The notes: a model not told the origin generated them from the sequence alone. 64,000 nucleotides of DNA from Cephalotus follicularis (GCA_001972305.1 BDDD01006648.1:18356-82355), one strand, 5' to 3'. Numbered from the stretch's first letter, positions 43,772 to 56,541 are shown. Numbers and translations are program-made.

Positions 43772-46051
43772 ATGAGATGGGTCATTGGTACTTCTGCAAT
43801 CTCGAAACAATCTCATGTCCTCACCCTTGTCACTGTACGAAGAAATATCACTAATACAACTCGGTTTGAGTTTCACCAATTTAAATCCTACTGTTATCAC
43901 TCTTTACCCATCAATGACTTGACCAATGAGTCGATAGTTCAAACTATTCATGCTACGGTTATCAAGAATGCCTGTTTACAAAATAAGCATGTGGGGAACT
44001 ATCTTTTAAGCTTGTATGTGAAATCTCAAAATTTGAATTGTGCACACAAGTTGTTTGACGAAATTCCCAATAGAGATGTCCGCTCGTGGACGATTCTTCT
44101 ATTGGGTTTTGTACGGACTGATTGCCACCGTGTTGTGTTTGATATTTTCAGAAATATGCAGGTCGGGGGTGTTCGTCCGAATCAATTCACTTTGTCAAGT
44201 GTTCTGAAGTGTTGTTCTAATTTTAGTCAGCTGAAATTGGGGAAGGAAGTTCATGGGTGGATACTAAGAAATGGGATCGGTTTAGATCTTGTGTTAGAGA
44301 ATTCAATTCTTGATCTCTATGTGAAATGTGAGATTTATGATTATGTGAGAAGGGTCTTTGAATCCATGAAAGAAAAGGATTCCGCCTCATGGAATATAAT
44401 GCTTGGAGCATATTTGCATATTAGAGATATAGAGAAGTCTCTTGATCTATTTAGAAGTTTGCCCTATAAAGATGATGCAAGTTGGAATACGATTTTAGAT
44501 GGTTTAATCCAAATTGGGTTTGGAGATACTGCACTGGAGATACTTTATCAGATGGTAGAAAGTGGAAACGTGTTCAACGAAGTCACCTATTCTATAGCTT
44601 TGAAATTAGCTTCTTCTACATGCAATATGGAACTTGGGAAACAAATCCATGGCTGTGTTGTAAGATTTGGAATTCATAATGATAGTTTCATAAGGAATTC
44701 ACTTATTTATATGTATTGCAAATGTGGTAAAATAGAAAAGGCCGCGGTGGCTTTCACAAAAACACCCAGGCATTCTGTGAGATTACAAAATTCCAAGTTC
44801 TATTGCAGTGAATCAAAGGCACAAATTGTTTCATGGAGTTTCATGATATCTGGATATGTGAGAAATGGTGACCATGAGGACGCGGTAAAACTCTTTTGCT
44901 TTATGGTTTGCAAACAGTTTGAGATTGACAAATTTACCCTCACAAGCATTGTTTCTTCATGTGCTAACTCTGGGAACTTGGTACTTGGACAGCTAATTCA
45001 TGCTCTCATTCAGAAAGTTGGGCACAAAGTAGATGCTCACCTGGGTTCTTCATTTGTTGACATGTATGCTAAATGTGGATGCTTGGATGATGCTTGGATG
45101 ATATTCAAACAAGCAGATGATTTGAATGTTGTGTTGTGGACTTCAATGATTTCAGGCTGTGCTTTAAATGGGAAAGGATTGGAGGCTCTTTGGCTTCTTG
45201 AGTGTATGATAGACGATGGAATTATACCAAATGAGGTGACTTTTGTAGGGGTTTTAACTGCCTGTAGCCACACTGGGCTGCTTGAAGCAGGATGCAAATA
45301 TTTTCAGGTGATGAAAGAGGTTTATAGCATCATGCCTGCAGTTAAACATTTCACATGTATGGTTGATCTTTATGGTCGAGCTGGTCGCTTGAATGAAACA
45401 AAGGCCTTCATTCATGAACATGGTATTTCTCACCTGAGTGTAGTATGGAAGTCATTTATGTCTTCTTGTCGCCTTCACAATAATATTGAGATGGGAAAGT
45501 GGGTTTCTGACGTACTTCTTCAGCTTGAACCTTTGGATGCGGGATCCTATATTTTGTCATCGAGTATGTTTGCCAGGGATCATAGTTGGGAGAAGGCAGC
45601 TTGCGTGAGGAACAGGATGCAACACAAAGGGGTTAATAAACTCCCTGGTCAATCATGGATCCAACAGAAGAATCAGGTCCACACTTTTTTCATGGGAGAT
45701 AGGTCTCACCCAAAAGATGCTGAGATATATCTATACTTGGAAAAGCTAATTGGAAGGTTGAAGGAAATTGGGTACTTACCTGATGTGAGGTTGCTGATGC
45801 AGGATGTAGAAGAAGAAGAAGCAGAACGACTTCTTGGTTACCACAGTGAAAAACTTGCAATAACTTATGGTCTCATTACCACAACTTGTGGAACACCGAT
45901 TCGGGTGATGAAGAATCTTCGTGTTTGCACTGACTGTCATAATTTTACAAGGTTTACATCTAAGCTTTTAGGTAGGGAAATAATTGTGAGAGATATTCAT
46001 CGGTTTCATCATTTTAAGCTTGGCCAATGCTCTTGCGGAGATTATTGGTGA
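43772..46051 (+). CDS. Pentatricopeptide repeat protein, PPR-E-DYW class
   Basis: This is an intronless 759-codon gene. Residues 1-45 are basic, with hydroxylated residues, as in organelle transit peptides. About a dozen PPR units of P, L and S types fill residues 60-600 (for example 'GNYLLSLYVKSQNLNCAHKLFDEIPNRD' in part, and 'SWTILLLGFVR'). E/E+ motifs follow ('GQSWIQQKNQVHTFFMGDRSHP'). The last ~95 residues are a complete DYW deaminase domain: H691-S-E693, C719-T-D-C722-H, and C753-S-C-G-D-Y-W at the terminus. Such proteins bind organelle RNA and edit C to U at specific sites. The family usually lacks introns, and length is normal. No damage is visible. The target site cannot be read from the sequence by eye. 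Confidence 0.95.
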   Translation: MRWVIGTSAISKQSHVLTLVTVRRNITNTTRFEFHQFKSYCYHSLPINDLTNESIVQTIHATVIKNACLQNKHVGNYLLSLYVKSQNLNCAHKLFDEIPNRDVRSWTILLLGFVRTDCHRVVFDIFRNMQVGGVRPNQFTLSSVLKCCSNFSQLKLGKEVHGWILRNGIGLDLVLENSILDLYVKCEIYDYVRRVFESMKEKDSASWNIMLGAYLHIRDIEKSLDLFRSLPYKDDASWNTILDGLIQIGFGDTALEILYQMVESGNVFNEVTYSIALKLASSTCNMELGKQIHGCVVRFGIHNDSFIRNSLIYMYCKCGKIEKAAVAFTKTPRHSVRLQNSKFYCSESKAQIVSWSFMISGYVRNGDHEDAVKLFCFMVCKQFEIDKFTLTSIVSSCANSGNLVLGQLIHALIQKVGHKVDAHLGSSFVDMYAKCGCLDDAWMIFKQADDLNVVLWTSMISGCALNGKGLEALWLLECMIDDGIIPNEVTFVGVLTACSHTGLLEAGCKYFQVMKEVYSIMPAVKHFTCMVDLYGRAGRLNETKAFIHEHGISHLSVVWKSFMSSCRLHNNIEMGKWVSDVLLQLEPLDAGSYILSSSMFARDHSWEKAACVRNRMQHKGVNKLPGQSWIQQKNQVHTFFMGDRSHPKDAEIYLYLEKLIGRLKEIGYLPDVRLLMQDVEEEEAERLLGYHSEKLAITYGLITTTCGTPIRVMKNLRVCTDCHNFTRFTSKLLGREIIVRDIHRFHHFKLGQCSCGDYW

Positions 46052-46600
46052 GCGAAGCCAGTGCTCCTTGTAAGTATCTTGCAACTCATTAATGGATCAT
46101 TCTAGTGATGATCTGCGTGCTTTACATCCTATCTCTAGAATGAGAAGCAATCTTCCATTATCAAACCTTGAAAGAGTGACTTGGGATTTGGCAAACTGAA
46201 TGCAGTTCAAATGATGATCGCGTCCTTCATAAATGTTCAGGTTCAGGCTTCTGGTCCTTCTTCATTGATCTCAATGCTTGAATACAAAGAATATCAAGCA
46301 ATGATAAGCAAACTTACAAGAATATATCGCAGCCCATATTTCCCACATACATGTGTTAAAAATAATAATTTTAGCCAAACCAAACTATGACTTCACAAAG
46401 CTCCACGCAACCAGTTATTAGCAAGCCTTTCCAAATCTGATGCCCGATGGACATTCATGATAATTATAAATGTTTTAGAGTGTATTGAGAAGCGTATATG
46501 GCTTAAAGTATTATACTTTTCGTATCAATTTTAGAATAATCTGCAGTTACCTCCAGTTAGTGCACTTACATTTATACTAGGATCTTACTTTATTATGGCA
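46052..46600. other. 3' flank of the PPR gene
   Basis: AT-rich, with no gene or repeat recognised. A possible small open frame (46181-46390) has no support. Confidence 0.4.
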
Positions 46601-47689
46601 TCTAGTCCAGATAGTCCAAGTGTTAGGTCTTCAGTTATTAGGCTTATATTAAAACATAGTAGTTAGATACCCAAGTATCCAACAATATTCTCCTATGTTT
46701 TACATATAGCACAATCCAATACAATAGACAGTGTGATGTCCAAACAAAATATGGATCACCCACATTAAAAATTCTCAAATAATTCAATCTATGATAGAAT
46801 TTATCTAAGATGCATTTCATTATAAAAATGGACTAATCAAATATCTTAAACATGTTCTAAACTCAATCCAATCGTTTCAAATAAAGAGTTTTAGAAACAG
46901 TCTAAAAAAACAAAATATGCATGAAGTTTCAAGTATATGTGAAACAATCAGAAAAAACCGAAAACTGTAAAAATAACTTGAAATGAGCCATAGGTCTCAC
47001 AAACACATGAGCTTAGCAACATAGTCTCATAAATAAAATAAATTAAAACAATAAAATATACAGAATGTGGAATGTATATACAACAGCAAAGAGATGACAA
47101 TACCCCCACAATCTTCACAAATCAAGATAATATCACTCATCAAGTAAATCATCCTGGTCAAGATCCTAATTAATAGTTGCTCCTCTATTTTCGTCATAAT
47201 CTGTAAATCAACAAATATGAATTTCATATAAAATGAATTCAATCATCTGTGTAATTTACCAGAATAATGTCTAGTTATACCAAGAAGAACTTAGCATCAT
47301 ATCAACAGACTGAAAATAGATATCAATGTCATTCAAGCATTAATATCAAACTCATAAGCATTATTATCAACTTTCAATTAAGAACAAGATCAAAACAGTT
47401 TATTTTACAAAGAACTGATTACTGTCAAGTTTCAATTAAGAACAATACCAAAATAGGTTTCTTTCGCAAATAACCATTTCCATGTTTCAATTTGGAATGT
47501 CACAGTCATCTTATCCTTCTTAGTTAAATTGTCTTACATCAAGTTTGAAATGAGACAATTTAATCAAAGAGGACTATCCAAATTTAGTTAAGTTGTATCA
47601 TCAAATTTTGAATGAGACAACTTTCCTAAACAAGACATCTTAAGTGAGATATGCTATCTTCATCAAGTTTGGAATGAGACAACCTATTC
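46600..47689 (-). mobile_element. Copia C5, 3' LTR edge and 3' untranslated part
   Basis: On the reverse strand a purine run (CATAGGAGAATAT, 46685-46697) leads into TGTTGGATACTTGGG at 46684, which looks like a polypurine tract and LTR start. The outer LTR end is unclear. At 47500-47689 three degenerate ~70-bp repeats occur ('tca(a)gttt.gaatgagacaa'). The element continues at 50977. Confidence 0.5.
47500..47685. repeat. Degenerate tandem repeat in C5
   Basis: The phrase 'tcaagtttgaaatgagacaa' and close variants recur near 47540, 47600 and 47665, with related filler between. Confidence 0.6.
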
Positions 47690-48274
47690 TGTAACGCCCC
47701 AAAACCCTAGGGTCAACCCCCAAGGTTTGACGCGCTACGAACAGTACCATTCATTTACAATTTAGCGGAATAATTAAAAAAAACTTTCAACAATATAATA
47801 TTGCATGTGGAATAAATCCAATAAATACTCACTTGTGTGGATATTACCCAATGTTATACAATGCTATTCATAAAAAGCTCTGCCACATGTCGGCAGGTCA
47901 AGAAATACAATATTCAAAAATATAAATAAGCTGGTCGTCGATCTGCAGTGGAGGAGACTCACCCGGGGCTTCAATCCTCGGCTAGCTGCGAAGCTCTGCC
48001 TGTACCTGACCCATTACATTAAAATGCAATGGGTCAGCGACCACTGGTCGTGTAGGAACTACCACCCACTCATGCATGGGGATGCAGATGCAGCAAGCAT
48101 ATGTGATGCAAATGAGAGATGCGGGCAGACCGGTTCCTCGGGTTCCTCAGCCGTAGGAAGAGCAATATACGCGCTCTAGGCGTTAAAGGCAGAGGAGAGG
48201 AACACAACATTGTATAGTATTAGTAACAGTCATTCAGTACATTATACAATAACATTAACAATAACAGTCAGTGT

Positions 48275-48420
48275 GGCTCATCTCAGTTGGTGATCCGTCG
48301 GCTCATCTCGGTCGGTGATCCATGGGCTATCTCGGTGATCCACCAGGCTCATCTCGAAGATAGCCTTACCGGCTCATCTCGGTCGGTGATCCCGTAGGCT
48401 CATCTCGGTCGGTGATCCGT
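48275..48420. repeat. Minisatellite, GGCTCATCTCGGTCGGTGATCC unit variants
   Basis: Six head-to-tail units of 18-27 bp share GGCTCATCTCGGT and GGTGATCC with short variable joints. They lie in the transcribed half of the solo LTR. Confidence 0.85.
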
Positions 48421-48779
48421 TACAGTACTTTAACATTACATTGACACTACAGTATAGTAACACTACACTATTATTCACTATTATTTACTGTGGGCTGCCT
48501 TTTAATACTATGTTTGTCATTCATTACATTTTATCAATCTCTAACAACTTCCTTCCATTTATATCCATTACACTACACTCATTCTTTATTCATTTATTAC
48601 TATTATACACTGCACTTATCCTCACTTTTACTGCACTTATCATTTATATATATTAACATCACCTGCTCTTGTCACTTATATATTGATATAATCCTTCTAT
48701 TCATCCATCTTCGGGCATCATCTCCAATACACGCCAGCCTTCCCCTAAGCGCCTTCTCTACCTGCTCTGGACACTTTAC

Positions 48780-50035
48780 TGGGTATGCTCAGCACGCAGG
48801 AGAGAGCTAGGCGGATGGCAGCTCGAGATGAGGCGTGCTCAGACGATGCATGCTCAGGTGCTTTGACGTTACATGCAGGGGATGCGCACTCACCGTCAGC
48901 CATGGGAGTTCGGCCGCCTTGGACACGTGCTAACAGTGGCGCCTTGTACGCCTGACAATGGTACCTGGGCGCGCGTTCCTCGGCTCAGGGTATTGGTGCA
49001 TCCCCGGCATGTGTCATCGAGTGGTTTTATTGGAGATGACGCGTGCAGAGGACGCATAGTACAAGTTAAGGCGCCCAAGTGGAGAACTATGGCGCCTACC
49101 AGAGGGAGCCATGGCCGGCTTCTCAACGCTGAGCAGAGGAGGCCCACATGGCAGTGCATGCTCCTCGGATGCATGGATGGAGGAACGCATCGTCGGCGCA
49201 TGCATGACGGCAATGGCGCACCTTCGGACGCCTGGCAGAGGAGAGCCTGGTTGGTATACTTTGGACGCATGCCTTATTGGGAGAGCTCGGTGTCGTGCCC
49301 AGTGTTGAGTGCTATAGCAGAGGAGAACCATGCCTGGCAGAGGAGGGCTTGGTGCATGGCGCATGGATGCCATGATTGGACGCTCACTTAGCATGCTGGG
49401 CGCGCATGGTAACGTCTGGTGTACTCCACATGCACGGCAGTGGAGAGCTTAGCATGCCAGAGGATAAGCTCGTATGTGTTGGGCGCTTAGATTCATGGCA
49501 GAGGAGAGACCGCAAGCATAGCATGTTCAAGCAACATGCAGAGGAGAATGCTTCAGCGCCGTTACAAGCTTGGGTGCATGCAGAGGAGGACTCGCATGCT
49601 TGTGCGCTCAGCGCATGGCACCTCGGGGTACGGCTCCTCAGCCCATGGCTCCTCGGCACGCAAGCATGAATGACGACCATGGTACACCACACTGCTGTCC
49701 TCGGATGTGTGTCCTCGGCGTACGCACATCCTCGGCACATGGACAGTAGGATGTGTCTTCAGCACATGCATGGCCACCTCTCAAGTACATGGCATCTCGG
49801 ACGCGTTCCTCGGCACCTGCATGGCAGAGCACATGCTCGGCGCTCATGGCGTCTCCGGCACCATGGCAGTGGAAAGCCATAGTCGCCACTTCAGGACATA
49901 TGGCGAGGTCACCTCGGCACATTAACCAGTGGAGAGCCATGGTTGGCATCTTGGGTTTTGGATGCTCATCTTCTCTGTATGTGGCTGCTCAGTACATGGC
50001 ATGCAAGAAAGGGATGCTCGGGTACGTATTTTAAT
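48780..50035. repeat. Degenerate short-motif field in the solo LTR
   Basis: About 1.25 kb is made largely of scrambled copies of GCAGAGGAGAG, CATGGC, GCATGC and CTCGGC. It is GC-rich against AT-rich surroundings. Open frames on both strands reflect this composition and show no protein family signs. Confidence 0.7.
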
Positions 50036-50976
50036 GTGCTAAGGTGCACAACACTAACACGTTTGGGAGCAAATATGGCGCATTGCTTTGGCGCCAAGTG
50101 CTAGGACACACTATTCGGCATATGCGTAGTCGGGCGCATACTATAGTTATTTATTCCATTATTTTCACAGTAATCTAATAACCATCAATTTGCGGAGGAC
50201 CCTTAACTCATCTCTGTCATTTTACCCTTATACATTTGCTTGACACTAACCAAAGTAATCACCCTATAATAACATTCCTAAACAGCACACAACAATAAAA
50301 CACTGAGTAGGTAGTAGAACCTACCTGGAATCCGAGAACTCACAGCACCCTTCCTTGTCTTCACTATGCATCCTTCCTTCATTCCTCTCTCCTTTGCTCC
50401 TTCCTTGATAGCTTTCCTTTACTCTGCTCACAGCTTCAATTCCTCCTTTGTCTCCAGAGAGCACCACTCTCATTACCTCATTCTCTCTCAATTTACCAGC
50501 AGCCAGCCCCAATGTCCATACTCCCCCCTTATATAGACACCCATGGAAGGCTCTAGACTTCTCTACACATTTCTATCATTTTTAACACAATTCGAGCCTG
50601 GAGTATTAAAATTGTCAGCCCATTTTCTCCGTCTCTTCCCTTAATTCTTTTAACCCAAATTTTCCCCCTTTTTCCATTTACAATAAAAGGCCCAATAAAT
50701 ATAAACATTTCAAAGCCCAAAGGCAATATCAATATATATTTTAGGCCCAATATCCTTCTTTCTTCATTATAATAATTAGCCCAATATCAAGATTAAAACT
50801 CTTCAAGCCCAAGTACTATACCTTCCTTTATTTATCATAATTGGGCTCAAAGCCAAATATAAATATTCAAGCCCAAAATATCACTTATCCATTCAACTCA
50901 ATTTCCAGTCCAATAACAGTAGCACATTTGAGCTCGATTTCCATGCTTTAATATTTATAAAATTTCGGGTATTACA

Positions 50977-51722
50977 ATTCACTCAGATTTTCGACAACTG
51001 TAAGTATCGATGAAACATAAAAACAAGTGCTTATCTTATTTGTTCAGCAAAGGAATATTCGATATTTCAAAACAATTAAGATGTAGGTTAAGACATGTCT
51101 ACATAGTCTTTAACCCCATTTCCCCCCATTGTTTTAAATATTCGACTTTATTCAAACCTTTTGTGAGAGTATCAGCCATATTATCCTTCTATCTCACATA
51201 GACCCAAGTGATAGCCCCACGTTCTATAAGATAATTCAACAATGCATGTCTCAGTCTCACATGTCTCCTGTTACAATTAAATAGTGAGTTTTTGATGAAG
51301 TGGACTGTAGCTCGATTATCACAGAACATGCTTAAAGAGTTAATCTTTAGCCAAGTCAATAGAATATCCATAGTTAGATTCTTTATCCACTCTGCTTCTT
51401 CTCCTGCAGAAGCTAGAGCATAAAGTTTCGACTCCATAGACGACAATGCAATACAAGTCTTTCTCTTGGACTTCAATGTAACAGCAGCTCCACCCAAAGT
51501 GAACACATATCCACTGGTAGACTTACTGTCGCTAATATCTGAACACCAAGAGGCATCAAAATATCCTTCCACAGTAGGAGGATAACCAGGGTAGCAGAGA
51601 GCATAATCTTTATTACTTTTAAGGTATCTCAGCAGCCTCGTAAGGGCATCCCAATGCTCATTGCTAGGATTACTAGTGAAATGACTCATGTAACACCAAG
51701 TGTTAATTTTGGACAAATTAAT
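50977..51722 (-). pseudogene. Copia C5 RNase H and end of pol
   Basis: Reverse-strand words 'NEHWDALTRLLRYLK', 'TSGYVFTLGGAAVTLKSK', 'ALSSMESKLYALASAGEEAEW', 'MFCDNRATVHFIKN' and 'RHVRLRHALLNYLIE' are Copia RNase H. The pol end near 51115-51185 follows. The segment stops at the Gypsy LTR start at 51723. Broken. Confidence 0.85.
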
Positions 51723-52974
51723 TGTCACACCCCGTTTTCCTTTCCATTAAGTAAATATGGTTATCAGTTAATCCAGCATTTACTAATAATAGAAAATTTT
51801 TAAACTTACGCAGAAGCATTCAATAATACTGGATTTAAATAAGCGCATACGCACGCAACCCATACTACGTGCCCAAGCTCAATAAAGTACATGTTATATA
51901 TTATATATCAAAAATGTAAACATAACGTAACGAAGCATGACTTATTACAGTACAATATAACAACCTTAAAACAGAAGCCTTCAGCTATAAGCTTCAACAA
52001 CAAGTCTCCACCTACCTTCGTTAATCTGTAATTGTAGGGGTTAGCCGTTGTCCTCACTTGGCTAAGTAGGAAATATGCATGAGTATGAATATATAAATGA
52101 CATCATGCCTGGCAGTTTATATCTTTAAAACAGTGTATATATATATATATATATATAAGCAATCATGCCAAATGGCTATAAACAGTCAGTCATTAAGCAT
52201 ACCGCACAAGGGTACAATCAATCAGTTGCCCGAAGACCAGTAGTGGGTGTCATCTATCGCTAACTCTTAGCCCCAACGATGCACCACCTAACTACCACCA
52301 TGCACTCCGATGATGATAGAAAAGGTAAACAGAACTGTCGGCACTTGGCGGGCAGCTAACAGTCAGGATCTGCAATGCAGATAAGTTTGCTGTATAAGCT
52401 CTAGCCAACTCCTAGCACCTAGGTTCACCACCGCAGTCCGTGACACACTCCGATCACAAGACCATCGGCAACTATCAATCACAAATAGTACAGTCCAGTA
52501 TAGATATTACATATATAATATGTGATATAACAATAGTTTTCTTTTAGAAAACGGTAAAACAGTTCAGTAAAATCTCTTTTGAGAAAACGGTAAATAGTTC
52601 AGTAACAGTGTCTCTCATTGGAGGAAAATAGTACAGTGCAGTAATTCTCACTTGGAGAAAACAGTAACAGTACATCTCATAGGAGGGAACAGTAAAATAT
52701 AGTAACAGTGGAAAAACCTTCAAAAGTACTTATAGTACTCAGTTCCTTGAAAATAGTAAACAGTAGTTTATGCATATAGCACTCAGTCTTTAAAACCTTT
52801 AAACAATAATATTTGTATCAATTACATTGATAGATATAACTATCAATAATAGAATAACATTCAGTGATATGCAATTCAGTCAACAGTACAATCATTGATG
52901 ATTCTAAGAATCAAACCAGTGAAATGCAAGCAAATATATGCACAGAATGCAAAACAGTCCTTTTGGCATCAAAG

Positions 52975-53360
52975 TGTATCTTATGCGTCGACGTGTATAT
53001 AGGCGTCAACATGTTTCCCCTTTTGGCGTTAACGTAAAACAGTGTATAAAAAGGATATCATCAACTGTTCTTAAGGCGTTAACGTGTATCCTAGGCGTGA
53101 ACGTGTATATAGGCGTCAACGTTATCACTAGACATTAACGCGTTAAGGTAGGAACCTTGAGCGTTATCTTTCTCTTTAGCGTTGACGCGATAAGGAAGGA
53201 ACCTTATGCGTCAACGTGTTCCTTAGACGTCAACGTGTTCCAAGACAGTGACTTTGGACGTCAACGTTATCCTTCCTTGGCGTCAACGAAAATCAAACAT
53301 ACACAGGTAACCATTGTCTACCTCGGTATCGCGTTAACGTGCAACATTGGCGTCGACGTA
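52975..53360 (-). repeat. GTCAAC/GTTAAC/GTCGAC-type cluster in LTR G4, transcribed side
   Basis: About fifteen units of the type GGCGTCAACGTGT or GCGTTAACGTGT occur in under 400 bp. They are CpG-decayed relatives of GCGTCGACGC. Confidence 0.75.
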
Positions 53361-53944
53361 AATCATACAGAACAGAATATGCAGTCCATAAATCGGTTCA
53401 AGCAAGCATGGATTCAACAACTTAGCATCAACATGCAAACACAAATAACCACCTTAACACAATACACATGCTATATCTTCATAAACATGTCATAAACCCT
53501 ACCTTTGATCCCAAGTTAGGAATCTAAGTCCACCTCTCTAAGCTTTATTGACCAGCAGCTTCTCCCAGCTCCCCGATTGGTACGGTTACTCCAAGTCCAG
53601 GTTCCAACCTTCAGTTCCCAACCTTATCTTCCTGGCGCAACAATGGTGGAATAACCACTCCTTTCTCTCATTGTTTTCCTTCTCTTTCTCTTATGATATC
53701 AATAGAAGGAGATGAATGTAAAGGTGTGTCTTTATGGAGGAGTCCTCTCTTTCTCTCCCTTCCACCCGCATTCATGGCGCCAAGCGCCTCTCTCTCTCTC
53801 CTTCTTTCCTCTGTTGATGTGACAGCCACCAGCCACTTCTATCTTCCCTTTTGACATTGCAGAGCATGGGGAAGAGATAAAGTACCTTTAACTTGGTCCT
53901 TCATGCATCTTCTGTCAGTACTTTGTCTTATTCTGCCGACAGTT

Positions 53945-54150
53945 TAGGCATCGACGCGTTGACCTTTCTTCACAGCGCTAACAGGCTCTAGCGCACTGCA
54001 TTAACGCTTATCCCTTTTCTCCATTATTGGTGTCAACGTCATGACTTGGAATCAACATCTTAAGGCCTCTCCTTCACTCAACTCGTGTTAAAACACATGT
54101 TCAGTTCATGGCGTCGACATCATTTGTTAGCGTTGACGTCTATGCGTCAG
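53945..54150 (-). repeat. GTCGAC-type cluster in LTR G4, U3 side
   Basis: About seven weaker units occur (for example 'ggcatcgacgcg', 'ggcgtcgacat', 'agcgttgacgtc'). The TATA-like word near 53735 separates this from the other cluster. Confidence 0.65.
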
Positions 54151-54337
54151 ATTTTTTTTTTCCTTAAGCTATTTTAATTTAACTTCAAATTTTATTCAAC
54201 TTAGTCCTTAACCCATTCGATTAAACTCTTAATAATAAAATTAGCTTAATAAAAAGGACAATTAACATGAATTCCAACTCAATATATATTTTATTCATCA
54301 TTTATACAATATATATTAAATTGAATTTGCGGTTATT

Positions 54338-56529
54338 ATTAGATGTAGTGACTCGACAAGCCATTGGATGGACTGTCGTTTTATATCTATTCTTGTCTTA
54401 TTCCTTATATATGATGAGTGCTAATTTATTATGGCAATATCACTTGTGTTTTATCACTTAATTGAAGTAGTTTATTATTTACCTGCTTACACTTATGATG
54501 CCCTGACATAAGGTTGGATGCCTAGCATGGAGGCTGTGAGATAGGTTACCTTATTCCTTATGTCAAATTAGTTCCAAGTCATAGGTTCACTTTGTAGGCA
54601 TTAGTGAACCGGATAGACTTGCGCATATGTTACCTGCTCATGGAATTAGAGGATGGATTCTGTCACTACCATCTGTGTTGGACACTAGGGCAAATACGGG
54701 GTGTGAACTGGGAGCGTGTACACTGAACTGGACCCACGTAGGAGACACTATTTGGATAGTCGCTATTCTCGTGTCAGTAGTGACTCCTACTTGTTGCTGT
54801 CGAGTATAAGTGATGATCACTAAGCGAGTTCTCAAACTCATCTGATCCTTAGACCTGAGCGACTGCTCTATATTGTATGGAGACGGTTATGCTTTGATCT
54901 CCACCTTACCTGGTCCTTACGCAGGGCTGGAAATTGGGTGGTCTTTGGGTACGATCAAATCTATACGAATATAAGTGAGTGCGCAATATGGGATTGTCAC
55001 ACTTGAGCGAAGGTGATCGGCTCTATTATGATCTGATTATACTTTGGACTTATGAAATCCTTGGCCAAGGTTGAGGTAGACTGGAAATTAGATTTCCGGA
55101 GAGTTTACCAAAGGTCCTAGTAATGATCAAATATTTTAGTCATTGAGGTATTATCTATGGTTGACACATATCCTTACCCTAGACCTTAATCGGGACCAAG
55201 CATGACAAGGGATTATAGTACACATGAACCGACGCCTTAGAAAATCTATGGTTATTGAGGTGTGTAATAAATTATGAAAAAATTAATTAGATTAATTTTT
55301 CCATCTGGATAATATTAGATATTATTCTGATAGTATTTAAATTGGTCAAGGACTATTTAGAATGGCTAAACCGAACCCTAGGGGTATTTCGATAATTTAT
55401 GAGCACCTCTGGTTTTAATCAAGATTTTATAGGGTCCCTGCCCAATAATGATTAGATCTTTAATATGTTAGACATATTAAGGCTTTGTGTCAAATATCGG
55501 TTATGTGGATTTTGCATTTTGTGGAAACACATTTGTTTGATCTTACTTAATTAATATTCAAAGGGTACATGATATCACTAAAGGAGTTAGACTCAAAAAA
55601 CCTCACCTGCCAGGAAAAGCGTCGACGCCTTATGGGAAAGGCATCGAGCGTTATTGTGTTTTTAGCGTCAACGCCTTCTGGGAAGTGTAAACGCTTAACA
55701 CTTGTAAAGACGTCGATAGCGTCGACGTTTTTAGTGCCACATTACATAAGCGTCGATGTCTTTTGCCAAGCATCGACGTCTTTGAGTAGGACGTGCAACC
55801 TATGCACGAACTCACTTCGCGGGCACGTTTTCTCTCTCATCTCCAGCAGTTATCTCCCATTCTTGCATGTTATGGGAACGTGGGGATCATGACCACAGAC
55901 TCCTTAGGAGTGAGGACCATGATCCTAAGTGAATGGGAGAGTGGGAGAGAGAAGAAGGAGGCTAGTGATAATAAAAATCTGCAGATTTTAAAAGAGAGGA
56001 GGGTTGAGTTTTTTGCTGGACAAGAGTAGTTCGGATTTCTCTCTGCAGATTGTGTTCCCTTCACTGTAATACACCAAGCAAGTTCTTGTCTAGGGTGAAT
56101 TGATTTTGGCTAAGTCTTGTCAATGTCAATTTACTCTTCTCAAGCTTAAAGAGAGAGTGAGAGAACTTTGTTTTTAATCTTGCTGGTTGGAGTAGATTCT
56201 GTACCAGGGATTTTGGCAGCAACAAGTTTGGTATCTTCCCAAGCGTGTAGCGGCAGAGATAGAAGGAGCCTTCACCCGCTGGTATAATATCTTTGTCTCA
56301 TTCTCTTATTGTCATGCTTGTGTGTGTCACCATTGCATGCTATGGTGACACCAATTCAATCATTGTAATGATGTGGTGATCCATGTGGTCTGCAGACTTG
56401 CCATAATGGACTGTATTTGATTTTATTGGGTGTTCTTCCGCTGCCATGTTTGTATGATTAATTTTTGTTCTACACCCTATATGCCTAAGTCCGATTATGG
56501 CTCCGGATTTGGATATTCCGATTCCATCA
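54338..56529 (+). mobile_element. Copia LTR of the C1-C3 family, plus orientation
   Basis: 54500-55470 aligns with the C3 LTR (22860-23800), including 'ttccaagtcataggttcac' near 54571. The end CATTCC/ATTCCATCA lies next to a primer-binding site at 56531. It holds a GCGTCGACGC cluster at 55615-55790. Confidence 0.75.
55615..55790 (+). repeat. GTCGAC-type cluster in the Copia LTR
   Basis: About seven units occur (for example 'gcgtcgacgcc', 'gacgtcgatagcgtcgacg', 'gcgtcgatgtc', 'catcgacgtc'). They are of the same form as in C2 and in the Gypsy LTRs. Confidence 0.75.
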
Positions 56530-56530
56530 G

Positions 56531-56541
56531 TGGTATCAGAG
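56531..56541 (+). other. Copia primer-binding site
   Basis: TGGTATCAGAG directly follows the LTR end. A leader of about 140 bp is left before the next insertion. Confidence 0.8.

Larger units (their letters stand above)
47690..50976 (-). mobile_element. Gypsy-type solo LTR, 3.3 kb, reverse orientation
   Basis: It runs from TGTAACGCCCC to GGGTATTACA on the plus strand; in reverse it starts TGTAATACCCGAAATTTT, like the G1 LTR. It interrupts Copia C5 sequence. A four-base direct repeat ATTC flanks it (47686-47689 and 50977-50980). A TATA box (CTATATAAGG on the reverse strand) lies at 50529-50538. The open frames within it are long only because the sequence is GC-rich. Confidence 0.75.
51723..54337 (-). 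mobile_element. Gypsy LTR G4, reverse orientation
   Basis: It begins TGTCACACCCCGTTTTCC, the reverse of the G1-type LTR end, and finishes near GCGGTTATTA at about 54337. It shares 'ggggttagccgttgtcctcac' (52037-52056) with 1407-1428. A TATA-like word (CCATAAAGA on the reverse strand) lies near 53729-53738. It interrupts Copia C5. Its right end merges with the next Copia LTR, so a target duplication could not be confirmed. Confidence 0.75.

Noticed and set aside
48873-49949. Several open frames of 90-170 codons on both strands
   Set aside because: They sit in a field of scrambled GC-rich motifs within a solo LTR, overlap each other on both strands and show no domain.
55569-56029. Short open frames downstream of a palindrome cluster
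   Set aside because: They lie inside a Copia LTR ahead of its primer-binding site and show no protein family signs.
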